A stretch of DNA of 64,000 bases from Parascedosporium putredinis (GCA_949357655.1 CASHTG010000003.1:1240001-1304000); one strand, 5' to 3'; positions 34,616-47,858 are shown, counted from the first letter of the stretch. Numbers and translations: made by a program. Notes: generated by a model from the letters alone, not told the origin.

Positions 34616-36956
34616 TCACCGAGACCATCGCCGACTCCAACCGTGAGGCGTCGCCACTTCCCCAGGCTTCCTCTGCACTTCATCAAACAACCTCGCGGTC
34701 AAGAACTTGTAGATGTACCTATCCGCACCATTATAGCTAATCCCGTGATCGCTGTCCGTAAAGGCAAACATCTTCATCTTGTCCGGCGAGACCCCGCCCG
34801 CCACGAGCAAGTCGATCAGCGCCGCCGTGTGCTGGTAGTGCACGTTGTCGTCGCCGGTCCCGTGCAGCACGCTGAACCCCCGCGACGTTCTTGAACCCTC
34901 GACGTGGCGCACCGCCGACGCGAGGTAGCCGTCCCGGTTCTCGCCCAGGGTTTTCATGTACCGCTCCGTGTACATGGAGTCGTAGAATCGCCAGTCCGAC
35001 ACCGGCGCCGTGATGAGGCCCAGGCTAAAGACCCCGGAGTCGAGCTCCAAGGTCTTGGCCGTTAGGTACCCGCCGTACGACCAGCCCCACATTCCAATTT
35101 TCGCGGGGTCGACGTAGTCGAACTTCTCTGCGAGCTGCTCCGCCGCCCAAGTCTGATCACGGGCTTCGAGCTCTCCTAGGCGGGAGGTCACGGCTGAGCG
35201 GTAGTCGCGGCCCCGGTGCGCGGTACCTCGGTTGTCCACGGTATAGACGATGTACTCCAGTTCCGGGTCTGACGAAATGTACGTATCCCAGGTATATGTT
35301 TGAAACCTCTTGGCGACGGATTGGGAATTGGGACCACCATACGGCGTGAAGAGGACCGGGTAGGACCGGGATGGGTCGAAGTTGGCGGGGAGTTGCTGCA
35401 TGACGTTGAGTTGGTAGCCGTCCGGGTGGCTGAGCTCAAAGTACGAGATGTTGGGAAGCCTGTAGTCGGCAATGGTCGCGTAAAAGGGTTTGTTGTCTTG
35501 GAGGGTGCGCAGGGGCTTGGAGCTCGAGTTTGACGAGTAGAGCTCCTGGTACGGGACATCGGGGCCGAGGTAGCTCAGAATGTAGAACCCCCGCCCGAGG
35601 AGAAAGAGGCGGACCAGTATGCGGGGATGGTATCGTCCACCAAGGCCGTGACATCCTTGGTCTCCCACGACACCTTGTAGATGTGTCTCTCGGTTGAATG
35701 AGCGGTAGAGGCCTGATAGTAGACTAAACGTTTGGCCGTGTCCACGTGAAGGATTGCCGAAACTTCCCATTCTCCTGATGTAAGCTGGATAGGGGAACCA
35801 TCATTCACGGGATGGAGGTAAATATGCGCCCAGCCGTCTTCGTCCGAGATATCCAAGTAATAGCCGTCATCGCTTGAGTTTCCCAGCCGGCCAACGTAAG
35901 CGATGGCCCCTGTGTTCTCCAACCACCCGTCGCTGCCGTCCCGGCTACGAGTTTTGTGCTGTTCCAACGTTTCCGGGTCCACCACCACATGGGCGTCATG
36001 GTCTTGGACCCGATTGAACGCGCGGTAGAGCAGCGCATCGTGGCCTTCCGTCACCCACGCCACTTCTCCGATAATCAGCTCTTGCGGCTCGAAGACCGTA
36101 ATATCGACGGTGTCAAACTGAGTCGACGACGTTGATAACAAGTGCAGCGCAACCGTGGGGTTCGTGGACCCCACCTTGGGATACCGCAACTCCAGCTCCT
36201 TGGGATACGTCGGAGCAAGATCTTGGCCATCCATATAGTACGGCACGGAAAAGGTACCGACTCCCGTCTCGTTGAAGCTGAGGAACGCCACGTATTCGGC
36301 ATCCGGCGAGAACCACAACGTCGACCGAGCGCTGAAAATCTCTTCCTCGTACACCCAGTCCGGAACACCGTAAAGAGATCCGGCCCACCGTCGTGGGTGA
36401 TCTGCCGCACCGACCCGTCCCCGTGGTCCCTGAGGAACAAATTGTTGCCTCGAACAAAGGCAATGGTGTCGCCCTTTGGCGCGATCTCGGCATACTGGAT
36501 GTCTCCGGCTTGATCATCGACCAGCGGCGTGGTCGTGCCAGAGTCCACGTCCAAAATCAAGTAATCCGCCAAGTACGAGTGCCTGTACACTTGGGTCGAG
36601 TTGACGGCAATCAGGATGCGGTCGAACCCATCGCTGATCCAGTACTCCCGGATATTCTTAGGCAGATTCCCCGCCGAAACAAATGTCGAATTCGTGCCCG
36701 TTTCGATATCGACGAAAATCAAATCGCCTGCTGCGCTCGAGGTGATGTACTTTCCGTCGCTCCCGCCTTCCGACTTGACCCACCGTACGCTACTGGATCG
36801 TGGGCGGATCGTAGCCGACGGTGTCGTTTCGTTAAATGTTAGAAGCCGGTTGCCGCCGCCTACGGGTTGATGTGTCCCTCTGGGCGGCTCAATAGCACCA
36901 ATCCCAGACGCGAGGCACAAGAGCGCGCCAAAAGCGCACCGGGTCAACATTTTCAA
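34616..36956 (-). CDS. dpp4: secreted dipeptidyl peptidase IV (S9B)
   Basis: An intronless gene of about 780 residues. The signal peptide is MKMLTRCAFGALLCLASG with cleavage near IGA. The beta-propeller domain (DPPIV_N) contains the family block GVPDWVYEEEIFSARSTLWF, which holds the double-Glu substrate-anchoring motif. The catalytic alpha/beta-hydrolase domain is C-terminal: Ser about 627 in GWSYGGYL, Asp about 703 in GTGDDNVHYQH and His about 738 in DSDHGI. No membrane anchor remains after the signal peptide, so the enzyme is extracellular, as in Aspergillus DppIV. It removes X-Pro or X-Ala dipeptides from peptide N-termini, supplying peptides that the PTR2 permease at 48-50 kb could import. 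Breaks near 36369-36374 and in C5 35588-35592 each need one base; the total then equals 781 codons. Confidence 0.95.
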
Positions 36957-39266
36957 GAGTTTTGGTCGCCAAGACCCTTGATAGATTTTCCGGAAAGGAC
37001 TCTAGAGAATGAAGGGTCAAGCTATTCGATCTCAAGGTTGGCAGTATGATCTCAATATCATCTCCAGCTTCCTTCAAACCCAAGGGCAAGCACGGAAGGC
37101 AGTCTATACACTCTTTTTAACATCGCCGGTCTTGGGAGGGGGATTCCATCATTAATTAATACAAAGTGCTGTGCCACCGCTCGACTACCGCCTACCCTCT
37201 GCGGCAGGTGGATTGATACCGGCCGTTGCTCGACGATACTCCTGCCCGCGGTGACCTGCCCGTTCCGGGTGGTTAATCTATGGGGTCGTCTCCATAGGTC
37301 CACTTTGATTCGCCAAGCCTGTGTAGCCGGGACATTTTGTACCTCTTCCTCTCGGTGTCAATTAGGCCCTGTATGCTATAGATGGCGCAATAATGCTACA
37401 AGACAGGTTGAGGGATGGAAAAGTGCCATACAAAAGGGCCATGGCCAAGAAGTGATGGGCATGGACTATCCCCTTGCCTGCGGAGCCACTCTGTAGGCAC
37501 GGTAGCATCGGTATTCGCAGCGGCCGGCGTGCGTCAACCAGTACCGGAACCATCGGTCATATTTTAACAACAGGTTTTCGCGCACAGTTCAATCACGATC
37601 TCAAAGCGACAGAGACCATTATTTCGTTCATGGAACTGGAAGTATTGCTGTGGTTAGTATGAGATAGTAGAGCATTTTTGGTCTGTTGGCGGTTGGCTAT
37701 TCAAGCAACAAAGGTGTAGAAATCCGCTGTAAGAGGACCTTGATACGATCTGCAGGAACCACTCCTTTTTCTTCGTTGTAGCAATGCTTTTTGCGACCAA
37801 TGGAAGTACATCAACTCTGCGTGCAGCTCCGGTTCTTGCTGGCCGTGCTTGTCCATTTTCATCCTTAACTAACCCCGACCATACTTTGATCTACGTCTTT
37901 TTTTTTTTTTTTTTTTTCGCGTTTTGTTAGAGAAGCAGGAGGTGTCAACCCGCGCACTACTCTAGCTCACGTAGTCGCGTGAAAGAGTCCAACGGTCAAA
38001 AGAGGTTGCATATGGAAAAAGAAAGGAAAAAAACCCCACCGAAAAAAGAAAAAAAAAAGAGAAAACAACAAGCTCCTTTGCTCTCTGCTCTATGTTTAGC
38101 TTCTCGAATCAAGGATATTACGTTGTCCCGCCAGCTTGGGCGAATACTGAATGCGACCTGCCATTCAAACGCGACAGGCAGCCGACCTTGACGCATGCTT
38201 GAAGAAACCCTGTGATGCACAGTATTTCCTAAACTACGTATTGGCAGATGCGGGATCAAGCCACCGACGATAGCCTCCTCACCAAGACTGAAGCGGTCCA
38301 TTTATATGGGCAGAGTGTAGTAGAGCTTCTCCGCCGGCTATCCTGGACACCGGAACACCACAGCGGCAGTGAAAAAGCCGCATATCATTGATCTGAACCC
38401 TCCACTGGAGTGGGGCGTACACCACCCACCAGTTCGCGGGCGGGGTCCTAGTCTCGGGGGCGGTGGTGGAAATGCGAAGGGTGTCCTGAGCTCTTTCGCC
38501 GAGTTTTCTACGGGTAGCGAGTAGGAAATTGGGGAGAGCCGTTGGACAATGTACTAGTGCTGTGTTGATTAGTGTACTCGGAGAAGTGCGCACTGTTTAC
38601 GGAGGATTCCAAGAGCGTGTTTAACGTCCGTTGAATTTGAGCAAAGCAATTGAAGGCAGTTTTATTTCGGGGGCGTTCCAACGGGTGTGGCTGCGGGGCA
38701 CCTTTACCTCTTCCCCTCCATCCGGATGTGCGTCGACCTCACCACCGGCCCAGAGCCTTCTCGCAGCCCCCGGAACAAAGATCGCAGGCAAACCCACTGC
38801 TTCCCACCGCACAATACGAAGTAGCCGGCTCGGCGGTGAAGCAGCTAGTGGCTAAAGTCGCTCCCAAGGATCCATTCCCATTTTCCATCTTGCACGAAAC
38901 AACCCCGGCACCGGCCCCTCGAAAACACAGTCACGTGGAGCACACCATGTGAGTCTTCCGGCGCTAGCCTGGAATTTGTCGGGGATTAGGTGAGCCGAAA
39001 AGACCCCGCATCATTGCCCCTCCATCAATTCGAACCAAAGGAAAGGGGAAGGAGGGTTTTGAGGAACGGGGAAAAAAAAATTCTCGATCGCGACCGCTCC
39101 GTGATGCTTGCCACCGCTTCTCCCGTCGCCGTTCCCGCATCGCTCTCTACGCTGAATTCAACATCGCATTCTTCGTCGCACGACGAATCCCGCTCGAGTC
39201 CTACCCCGTCCACGACGTCTTCTTTCCGACACATTCCACTTCAATCAGGATAATAGTTGAGCCAAG
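36957..39266. other. long gene-free interval, divergent DPP IV and ADE4 promoters
   Basis: About 2.3 kb. No coding sequence is supported. A T20 run lies at 37898-37917, and an A-rich low-complexity segment at 38018-38070. The last 250 nt before 39267 are pyrimidine-rich and look like the ADE4 leader; a frame there (38990-39253) is not supported as protein. Confidence 0.5.
37898..37917 (+). repeat. poly-T tract (20 nt)
   Basis: An uninterrupted T run in the DPP IV/ADE4 intergenic region. It could be the relic tail of a retroposed copy on the other strand or simple slippage. There is no adjoining coding or duplicated sequence that I can see. Confidence 0.7.
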
Positions 39267-41575
39267 ATGTGCGGTATCGCAGCTGTACTGGTGCGTATTT
39301 TGTGCCTCTCCCTCCCCGCCCTCCCGCCCCATTCCTACCGCGCGCCCGCCTCGACGCAATTCGACTAATCCGATCGCGATTCTTATCTAGTTGGGCGACC
39401 CGAACGCCGCCACCGCCGCCGTCGATCTATACGAGAGTCTTTTCTACCTGCAACACCGAGGCCAGGATGCTGCGGGAATATCCGTCTGCCACGGCGGCCG
39501 CGTCTACCAGTGCAAGGACAACGGCATGGCGCAAAAGGTGTTTGGCAAATTCCCCGACGGCAACTCCTCGTCAAGAACCTCCCCGGCTGGTGCGGCATCG
39601 CGCACCTCCGCTATCCCACGGCCGGGAGCGCATCTGCGTAAGAATATCGGTGCTTTTTTGGCCAAAATTCCTCGCCCCCGTTTTTCCCCGCGCTAACCGC
39701 TGGACTCGCAATGCGTTAGGTCCGAGGCGCAACCTTTTACATCAACAGTCCCTATGGCGTATCCATGTCCGTGAACGGAAACCTCATCAACTCCGACTAC
39801 CTCCGCGAGTTTCTCGATACCGAGGCCCGCCGCCACGTCAACTCTGAATCCGATTCGGAGCTCCTGTAAGCCTTTTCCGACACCCCGGATTTTTACTAGA
39901 GGCAGCTATTAAACCCTTCATCTAGGTTGAACATCTTTGCCAATGCCCTCCATGAGCTCGGGAAGCGCAGGGTAAACAAGGATGACATCTTTATTGCCCT
40001 TCGCGACGTATACGCCAAGTGTATCGGCGCCTTTGCCTGCACTGCCATGGTCACCGGCTTCGGAATCCTCGGTTTCCGGTACGTGAACTGTTCCCTCTTT
40101 TCCCAAAACAAAAGTAAGCTGCGAGGTGTAGGCTAACGAACCGGCATAGTGACGCCAACGGTATTCGACCCCTTTGCCTCGGATCGCGACCATCCCAAAC
40201 GCTAGAGGGAGCCAAGGACTACTTCCTTGCCTCCGAGTCCATCGCCCTAAGACAGCTGGGCTTCACCGATATCTACCACCTCCTTCCCGGAGAGGCCGTC
40301 TTCATCGAAAAGGGCGGCGCCGTCCACTTCCACCAGGTCGTCGAGAGGAAAACCTACACCCCTGATGCCTTTGAATACGTTTATTTCAGCCGTCCCGATT
40401 CCATCGTAGATGGCATTTCCGTACACCGTAGTCGTCAGAACATGGGAGTCAAGCTTGCGAACAAGCTCAAGGCGACCCTTGGAGAGCAGGGCATCAAGGA
40501 TATCGATGTTGGTAAGTGATAGCCAACATGTCAACCAAGCTTGGATCTTTGAACAGGGTGACTGACATTGGCGACCCCTAGTCGTTCCCGTTCCCGAGAC
40601 ATCAAATACGGCCGCGGCTGCTCTTGCGAGCGCCCTCGGCATCGAGTTTTCGTCGGCGTTCGTCAAGAACCGATATGGTAAGTAACTGGGTTTACCCTTC
40701 CCTAGTATAGGGATACAAATGCTAACCCCTCTCAGTCTACCGCACCTTCATTCTCCCCGGCCAAGACGCGCGAAAGAAGGGCATCCGTAGGAAGCTTTCC
40801 CCCATCGAGTCTGAATTCAAGGGGAAGAGCGTCTGCATTGTAGATGACTCCATCGTGCGTGGAAACACGTCACGAGAAATCGTATGTCGCACCGCACTTT
40901 TCACTTTACCGCTCGGATAGAAGATCCCCTGCTAACATTCCCGCTTAGGTCCAAATGGCCAGGGAGGCTGGAGCTGTCCGCGTCATCGTGGCTTCCTGCT
41001 CTCCAGCCATTATCAACCCCCACATCGTAAGCAGACCACGGCCACCCTCGCTCATTCTCATAAATTCTCACTAACGCATTCGTTTCAAGTACGGCATTGA
41101 CCTTGCCGACCCTAAGGGTATGTAGATACTTTTCCTTCCTTACCAACCTTTAACGATACTAATGCTCGCATGTAGAACTTGTCGCGTACGGAAGGACCAC
41201 GGAAGAGATCGCCCAGCACATCAACGCCGACGCCGTCATCTTCCAAGACCTCGACGATCTGACGGCGGCATGCATCGAAGCCGCCGAAGGTGAGAGCGAA
41301 ATCAAGGACTTCGAGGTTGGCGTTTTCTCCGGGAAATACGTCACCGAAGTGCCCGAGGGCTACTTTGAACACCTCAGCAACCTACGAGGAAAGAAGGACA
41401 AGGGGATGCTGGTTGCGAACGCGGCGCCCGTGGCCCAACCGGCAGCGCCGGAGTACGCTGAAGATATCAAGTAAGTTTCCCTTTTGGAACATGTGGTGGC
41501 ATCCTTCCGTGGGATAAGGACTAACCGGCCTCCGCCTTTGCCAGCATTCACAACCTTGCTAGCACCGATAATTAG
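39267..41575 (+). CDS. ADE4: amidophosphoribosyltransferase
   Basis: Eleven exons (39267-39290, 39391-39637, 39720-39865, 39926-40078, 40150-40511, 40582-40677, 40736-40881, 40949-41026, 41090-41117, 41176-41470 and 41545-41575) encode about 535 residues, normal for the family. The N-terminus MCGIAAVL exposes the Ntn-hydrolase nucleophile Cys2 of the glutaminase domain (FYLQHRGQDAAGISV, ANGIRPLCLGSR). The phosphoribosyltransferase domain carries the PRPP loop VCIVDDSIVRG (376-386). It makes 5-phosphoribosylamine from PRPP and glutamine, the committed step of purine synthesis, in the cytosol. The first exon of only eight codons is typical of Pezizomycotina. Two bases are missing (about 39564 and T4 39735-39738); adding them gives 536 codons. 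Confidence 0.97.
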
Positions 41576-41841
41576 GAAAGAAAAATAGAGGGACTGGGTG
41601 GAAACTAAGGGGTTTTATCGCATCGAGCATGGCGTTGTAGTTTTGTGTTTCTTCGTTTCAAAAAGAAAAACCCCACGAGTTATCAATAGACTTAATCTAA
41701 AAATTTGCTATGACTGACTTGCTCAACTTTGTCGTGCACATCTGGTTACACTTCAAAATCCATATCCAACTCAAAACTCCAACCCAAAAAGATTGTTCAA
41801 ATTCAATGGTCATTGCTACATAATAGAATACAAACGGACAG

Positions 41842-42803
41842 TTATTCGGCATACTCAGACCCGCTCTCCAACTCCATGACTCGGAACGTCGGCTGGGCCG
41901 AAAACCACCCGGCCAATTCGCTCCCCACGGCTTTATACGTGTACGCCGCATCCTCGTCCGCAATCTTGAGAGTCTGGCCTCCGCGGCCCGCAGCCGCCGC
42001 GTCGGCCATCAGCTGGACCCTACAGCACGTCTCGAGGCTCATGAACCAAAACGCGATGCGGAGGCCCTCTTCCTCCCCGAGAACAATGCCCCCAAACGAG
42101 CTGTAGAGGGCTAGGTCGTTGTAGAAGGCGCACGAGTCTTGGGTGATGATGTCTAGGGGCCGGTCGAGAGCGGCGAAGGCTCGGCCGTGGATGGAGTGGG
42201 AATGGGCGACGCAGTTGACCTCGGGGCGTGCTGTGTGAACAGCGTGGTGGATCATGTATGCTGAGGCGAGAATGGGTTAGAAGTGAATTCTCAAAGGAGC
42301 TTTATCGCGATTTGTGATGATCAGAGACTCAACACATACCGGCATTGTTGAGAAGCCTGACGGGGCCGCCTTCAACAACCTTGCCCTCAGCGTTCACTCG
42401 AATCAAGTCTGACGCCTTTAATAGGGGCCAGGCTACGCCAAATGGGTTCACCCAGAAACTCGTTGGCTCGATGGGATCCTGTGCTACGAGTTAGACGAGG
42501 GACTGCCAAGGTAAATACAGCTTGGTGAACTAACCCTGACGGTGATGTGGCCCGCGACGCTGTAAAAGAAATATTAAAACCTAGATCTGGGGCGTGGGCT
42601 GCTGCGATTCTAGCTTACCCCTCATCGAACCCAAGCTTTGCAAAGATGCGGAATGCCAGGGCTAGTCTCCCCTTCAAATATTGTTGCTCTTCTTTGGGGT
42701 CTTTGAAAGTTGGTGGGCCGATGCTGGCAAGGCCAGAGGCGACGACGCTCACGCCCTCATCTCCTTCAATTGTATGCTCGGGGGTTTCCGCAGCGGGTGC
42801 CAT
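41842..42803 (-). CDS. class II aldolase/adducin domain protein with internal deletion
   Basis: Four exons (42803-42619, 42559-42535, 42478-42340 and 42260-41842) total 768 nt, exactly 255 codons plus stop, with no frame break. Family blocks are GRLALAFRIFAKLGFDEGVA, GHITVRDP, FWVNPFG, AHSHSIHGRAFAAL (metal-ligand His pair) and TQDSCAFYNDLALY. After EEEGLRIA the sequence jumps directly to FWFMSLETCC. From memory of fungal homologues, about 25 residues including the QNHGLL strand, which supplies a third metal-binding His, normally lie between these blocks. The family performs aldol cleavage or epimerisation, or non-enzymatic roles in the adducin branch (Mug14-like). Loss of the QNHG His would argue against catalysis. 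A start at 42803 is the first in-frame ATG. Confidence 0.85.
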
Positions 42804-43735
42804 ATTGGAGTGGGATTTGGTGATGATCTAGAAAGTGTTGGGATTTCAAAAGACCTGGAGCGTTGACTTGGAACTGTCCGCTCTTCAGCTGGTGGTTCCT
42901 CTAGATAAGGCAGATAGTTCGTATTAACGTTTCGGAACGCCGTTAGAATGCCTCGGCACCTATGCGGGGAGGGGAAGGGGACTTTTGGTGGCTGATGACA
43001 GCCTTAAAAGTGCTCCACATCATTACGATTCCCGCTGGCTTGTGCTCGCGAATGCGACCGAGGTTCGACCCAAAAACATGGGGAAAAGGGGGCGAGAAAG
43101 GTCGATAGCTGCTCCACGACAAGAAAAGTATCGGGGCGTACGGGGGTGGTGGTGGGCAAGTGGGCAAGTGGGGTGGGGATGAGGCCAGTCGATGGAGCTC
43201 GCGCGTCTTCCCGCAACGTCCGTCCTCCTTCATTGGTCGCAGTGCCTCCACAGTCTGCTCATGGAGCTGCTAAACCCGGGAACCTGGATCCTGCGTCGAA
43301 TCATGCTGCGCGGGATTCAAATCACGAAATGGCTTGATGGATAAGCTTACGCTCGCCGCGACTGCATTCCAACGACAGGTGAGCCGGCTTTGCCAGGTGT
43401 TGCAACGTGGGGGACGCGACCCTCGTTGATGAACAGAGAGGCGTACGCCCCTGCGACGAAGGTACCTACCTACGCGAGAGATTACTACCATGGCGAGGTT
43501 CATCTAATTCGGATAGCTTCCGGCTGTACTATACCGCAACGCAGTGATCAAGCCAAGCTCGACGAGCATCGACCTGAACTATTATTGGCTACTTTTCCCA
43601 CCAGCAAAAAAACAAAGCACATCCATCTTATCTTGCTATTCTGCATGCACCAAAATCGGTTATGAAATGCATCTAAAAAATAAATCAAACTATTCTATGC
43701 CTGACGAGTTGTTCTATGAGTACATGTAGCCTTTA
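42804..43735. other. gene-free interval
   Basis: About 0.93 kb between the aldolase/adducin start and the UVDE stop. Short frames only; a G-rich GGTGGTGG/GTGGGCAA stretch lies around 43140-43180. Nothing else supported. Confidence 0.45.
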
Positions 43736-45623
43736 TTAGCCCTCCTTCTTGATTCGAGCTCGCTTGCTCACTGGAAGGGACTCTTCCTCGCTCTCAGATC
43801 CCTCTTGGCCCGCAACTGGATCTGCCACAGACGCTTCTTTCGCTGCCCCGTTTTTCTTCATGGGCTTCAGCCATTCCTCCATGCCGGGAGGCCAGTAAAC
43901 GCGACCTTGGGGCCCTCCCATCCCGACCTCTTCATCGGGAATGACGACAGGCTGTATCTCAGAGTGGTCTGCTTGCTTGCCGTCTTCCGCCGTTGACCCC
44001 TTCTTCTTCGCCTTCTTCTTGGGGGCTATCGGTCGCTTATTCTCGTCGTTCCTTTGATGAGGGATCAAGTTGGAGAAGGTATCAAAGCCCGGAAGCTTAA
44101 ATGTTCTCATCAATTCAAATACGGCTTGCTCCTTGTCCTTGGCCTCAATCATGAGGTCCATCGTTGGCGAACAAGGAGGCAGCGTCATGACACGCGGAGA
44201 GTGCTTCCGCCTCTGGGACGGGGTCAAGGCTGACGAGGTTGGCTCCGAGTAGTGCATCTTTTGCGTGATTCCCTTCCTTTGCCACGTCTTGCTAATATTT
44301 TCGTACACCCCCATGATATCCAAGGTGCCCTCCCTGATCTTCTCCTGATCAAATACGATATTATTATGGTGATAGTCCAGCACCAAAGGGATATTCAACT
44401 CCTGACATATCGGGAGCAAATCGTGCACGCTCCAGCCCATGTCATCGTTCTCGAGCACCAGTCGATTCTTGACGCCCTGCGAAAGCCCCGCATAATTCTT
44501 GCGGAACCGGTCGAGCGTGGCGGCCTTATCGCCAAACACGCCGCCCATGTGGAGTATCATCACGGCGTCCTTGTTCTGCTGCTCAGGGAGTTTTAGCAGC
44601 GAAAGCATTTCATCGTGGTACTCCAAGTCGCGGATGGCGTTGTCGACAACCACCTTGCGCGGGCTCCCGAGCTGCGTAAACTGACCCGGGTGGGTCGTGA
44701 CCCTGTGTCCCAGCTCCGCAATCACCTTTCCCGCCTCAGCCAACACCTCGGAGGCAAATGGCGCCAGCGAGTAGCCGTATTCTTCGTGAGAAGCAAAGGG
44801 AACATTTCGGAGCTGAGCCGCATGAAGCGAATGCCATACTTGTCATTCCAGCGTACCATCTTTTGATGTCGCGTGCGTTGGCCAAGCCAATAGATTCCAC
44901 ATACTTCTGGCCCCTTTCTACCGACGCTGGTTTATTCTTGTCCGGTCGATTCTTCGTCGCATGCTCCGGCTGCGTGGGATCAGAGAGCGGGTGCCGATGT
45001 TCGAGAATGGATGCTATTCGGCAGGTTCGCGAGGAAAAGACGGGAGGGTTTGACGTGCGCAAATACGTATTTAGACAGGCCTACGCGATGACAAACATGT
45101 TAGCCGCCTTTGTACGTATATACCCTGCCAAGCTGGTCGATTGAGAAAGGGAAGGGCGAAACTCAACGTAGCCTAAGCGGCCCTTCCAAGGCAACGGTAG
45201 GTAATCGCTGTTGACGGGTGGTGGCCTCGCCGCCGCCTCGCCCACGTGTTCGCTGATAGTCGCATCATCATCCACAGGCGCATCTCCAACCCCATTGTTC
45301 TTCGCGTCGGCAAGCTGCGCTCTTTCCGCTCTTACAGCTTTCTGACTCTTAACTACCGGAGCTACATCCCGTGGTTCGTTCAGTGCGCTAGACCGAACGG
45401 TTGTAACCGTTGAGATGCGGGCCGCGACTCTCGATGATGTTCGGCGTGTCTCCCGTTGAGTGACGCTCAAAGTGGTAAGGCCTGGTTGGCCCTGCGGTGA
45501 TAGAAGTGACATTCCACAGGCCGAAGAAATGCCTTTCTGTTCTCTAATTAGGTGGCGAAAGGGGATCGGTTTAGAATTGAGAACGCCGACAACTCGACTA
45601 TAGGTTGTTTCCTTGAAAAGCAT
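43736..45623 (-). CDS. uve1: UV-damage endonuclease (UVDE)
   Basis: Two exons (45623-45168 and 45080-43736) encode about 600 residues. The poorly conserved basic N-terminal third is typical of fungal UVDE. The TIM-barrel core has NTYLRTSNPPVFSSRTCR, MRLSSEMFPFASHEEYGY, HRVTTHPGQFTQLGSP, AVMILHMGGVFGDK, LVLENDDMGWSVHDLL and LVLDYHHNNI. These are the metal-binding His/Glu/Asp blocks of the UvsE/UVDE family, with KMHYSEP near the end. It nicks DNA immediately 5' of UV photoproducts, starting an alternative excision repair in the nucleus (and mitochondria in S. pombe). The C-terminal tail is acidic then basic (VSKRARIKKEG), which could act as a nuclear signal. Breaks at T4 44861-44864 and A3 44795-44797 (plus strand) each need one base; the total is then 601 codons. 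Confidence 0.95.
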
Positions 45624-45867
45624 TCAATTCTGGAAGAAAGAATGACTCCTGGGGAAGAAGAAGGGAATAGTCCACCAAAACAAAAACGGAAAAAAAAATT
45701 AGTAGTATGAATGGGAACGTGGGTAGGAATTAGGTGTGTGTAGAAAAGGCTATAAAAAAGGAAAGTGAATCACGATCGATGACGTTGATGCGCCGATGGC
45801 GAGTGTAAGCGTACTGTGTTGACATCGGCGGATCTATGCGTCCAGATCGGGACGTGAAAGGGACCAG

Positions 45868-47858
45868 CTAGCAATTAAACTTTTTTTTCCTTAGCTGGCC
45901 GGCGCTATTGTGGCGTAACTGATGAGAAGCGACTTCTGCTCCGAACTCTTTGCCAATCCGAAAGAAAATGTAGGGGAATGGCATCATGGCAACCGTCAAG
46001 AATGCGAGGAGAGACGTCGCCCACTGAAACCCGAGCCGGTCATACATTTGGTTTCCAAACAACGGGAAAATCGCTAGAAACAATATTCACCCGTTAGCTC
46101 ACTTTCACGATCGATGCAGGAAATACGGGGCGGTCCTTTTCTCACCTGCAAACAAGCAGCGCATAAACGTATTCGCAGCCAAGGCGCTCGCTGCAAACGC
46201 AGGATAAGCGTCCACCTGTATCTATTGTCAGTGTACTTTCGCTTTGCATCCAAGATCGGTGGGGACGTACTAAGAACGTGAAGATCCCGGTAAACACGAG
46301 GATTTGACTGGCATGGCATCAGCACTAGAATCGTGAACGACCTCAAGCTACTCCCAAAAAAGGTTGACTTACCCAAGTCCAAACACAGACGCTCCGAGGA
46401 CGGGCACGATCCAAGGAACCGACGAATACGTCGTCCATGCAAACCAAAATAGACCAATTGGCACGACCAGCGCGCCGAATATGGCTGGGGGTAACTGAAA
46501 CTCCGCCTCGCCCATCCCTTTGACCTCGGCGCGATCGGTGAGGCGGATGTGATAGCGGTGCCAGAACGGGGTGGTGGCGGCGCCAACCACCATTCCTATG
46601 CCGATCCCTAGGAAAGTGAGGCCGACCTGCCACTGATTGAAGCCGTACAGGCTTTTGAAAACGAGGGGAAGGCTTCGAAAAAGAGATAGAGAATCCCGAG
46701 AATGATTGCGGAAAAGATGCAGAGATTGAGGCACATGGGTTCGAAGACAAGCAGTTGAATAGGCCGAAGAAGGGAATGGCCAATCGTTCGTAGAACTCCC
46801 TTTCCTTCTTTTAACTCTGACGCTGCGCACCAGCGATTATCGCCCGTGGCTTTGCGCTTAGCTTGGGCTTTCCTCTTCAAGATGATAGGATCTTGGAATC
46901 ACGAACGAGTTAGCGTTGACGTTTATTACCAATGCACCAGGCGTCACTCACGGTAGGTTTCAGGGACAAAGAAGGCAATGGCTGCCAGCATAGCCCCGCT
47001 CCAGATCAACAGCACATAGTACGTCCACCGCCAACCCGTGTAGTAGTTGATGAAGCCGCCGATGACCGGACCAAGGGACGGCCCCAGGAAAGGTGCAGCC
47101 GAGAATATGGCCATGGCGGCCTGAATCTGATCTCGACTAAAGAGGTCTCCCGCAGTTCCTCCGGTCACGGCGAGGAAAGCGCTTCCAGAGAAGCCGCTGA
47201 GGAAACGCGCGACGAGCATCGTTTGGATATTTTGTGAGACGGCGGAAGGGATGAACCAGATGCAAAACATGGACCATGCTGAGAGGTAGATGGCTCGGCG
47301 GCCATAAAACTCGCTGAGGGGTCCAAAGAGCATTGGCCCAAACGATAAGCCCAGAACGAACATGGATAGCCCCACGATGGACACCATTCTCGAGTTTCCG
47401 AACGCTTCCTCCATCTGTGTATAAGTGGACGTGTATATGGAACTCGCGGTGGCCCTTTCCGGCGGGTGATTGGTTAGCAAGGGAAGCGCGTGCAGGCCCA
47501 TCTTAATATCGGCCGAAACTCACACGCAAAAGCCGCAAAACGCCACGATCAAAACAATTAACCACTTTCGAACAGTAGAGAAGGACCGGGGACAGAGCGG
47601 GTCATCATCGGAGTCCCAGCCAACTTCGAATGCGCATTTCTCCGTCTCTTCGTCGTCTATTTCGTTGGTCCCGTCGCATACGCCGAATCCGTTATGGGAG
47701 CGGATGCGCACCATTCCGTTCGAAACGGTGGAGTACGCCCGCGTTCGCCGTTGCGAGAGGACGGTTCCGCGGGTTTCTTCCAACCTGACGAGCCTTTGAG
47801 GGGCATCGTCGGATTGAGTGTCGCTCATGGTGCTCTTGGTTTCGGGATTAGAGCTCAT
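45868..47858 (-). CDS. MFS multidrug transporter, DHA1 (TPO/Flr-like) family
   Basis: Six exons (47858-47524, 47454-46952, 46891-46373, 46307-46271, 46215-46146 and 46073-45868) encode about 556 residues. The N-terminal tail is long and acidic (GWDSDDDPLCPRSFSTVRKW, the usual DHA1 entry motif). It is followed by twelve helices with ASSIYTSTYTQM, FGPLSEFYGRRAIY (motif A), ARFLSGFSGSAFLAVTGGT and FLGPSLGPVIGGF (motif C, antiporters). The VPETYHP motif marks the central loop. This is a proton-drug antiporter of the plasma membrane; it could export azoles, polyamines or metabolites. One missing base in G4 46665-46668 restores a length divisible by three. The start at 47858 is preferred over an upstream ATG (48038) that would add 60 hydrophobic residues without family support. 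Confidence 0.9.
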
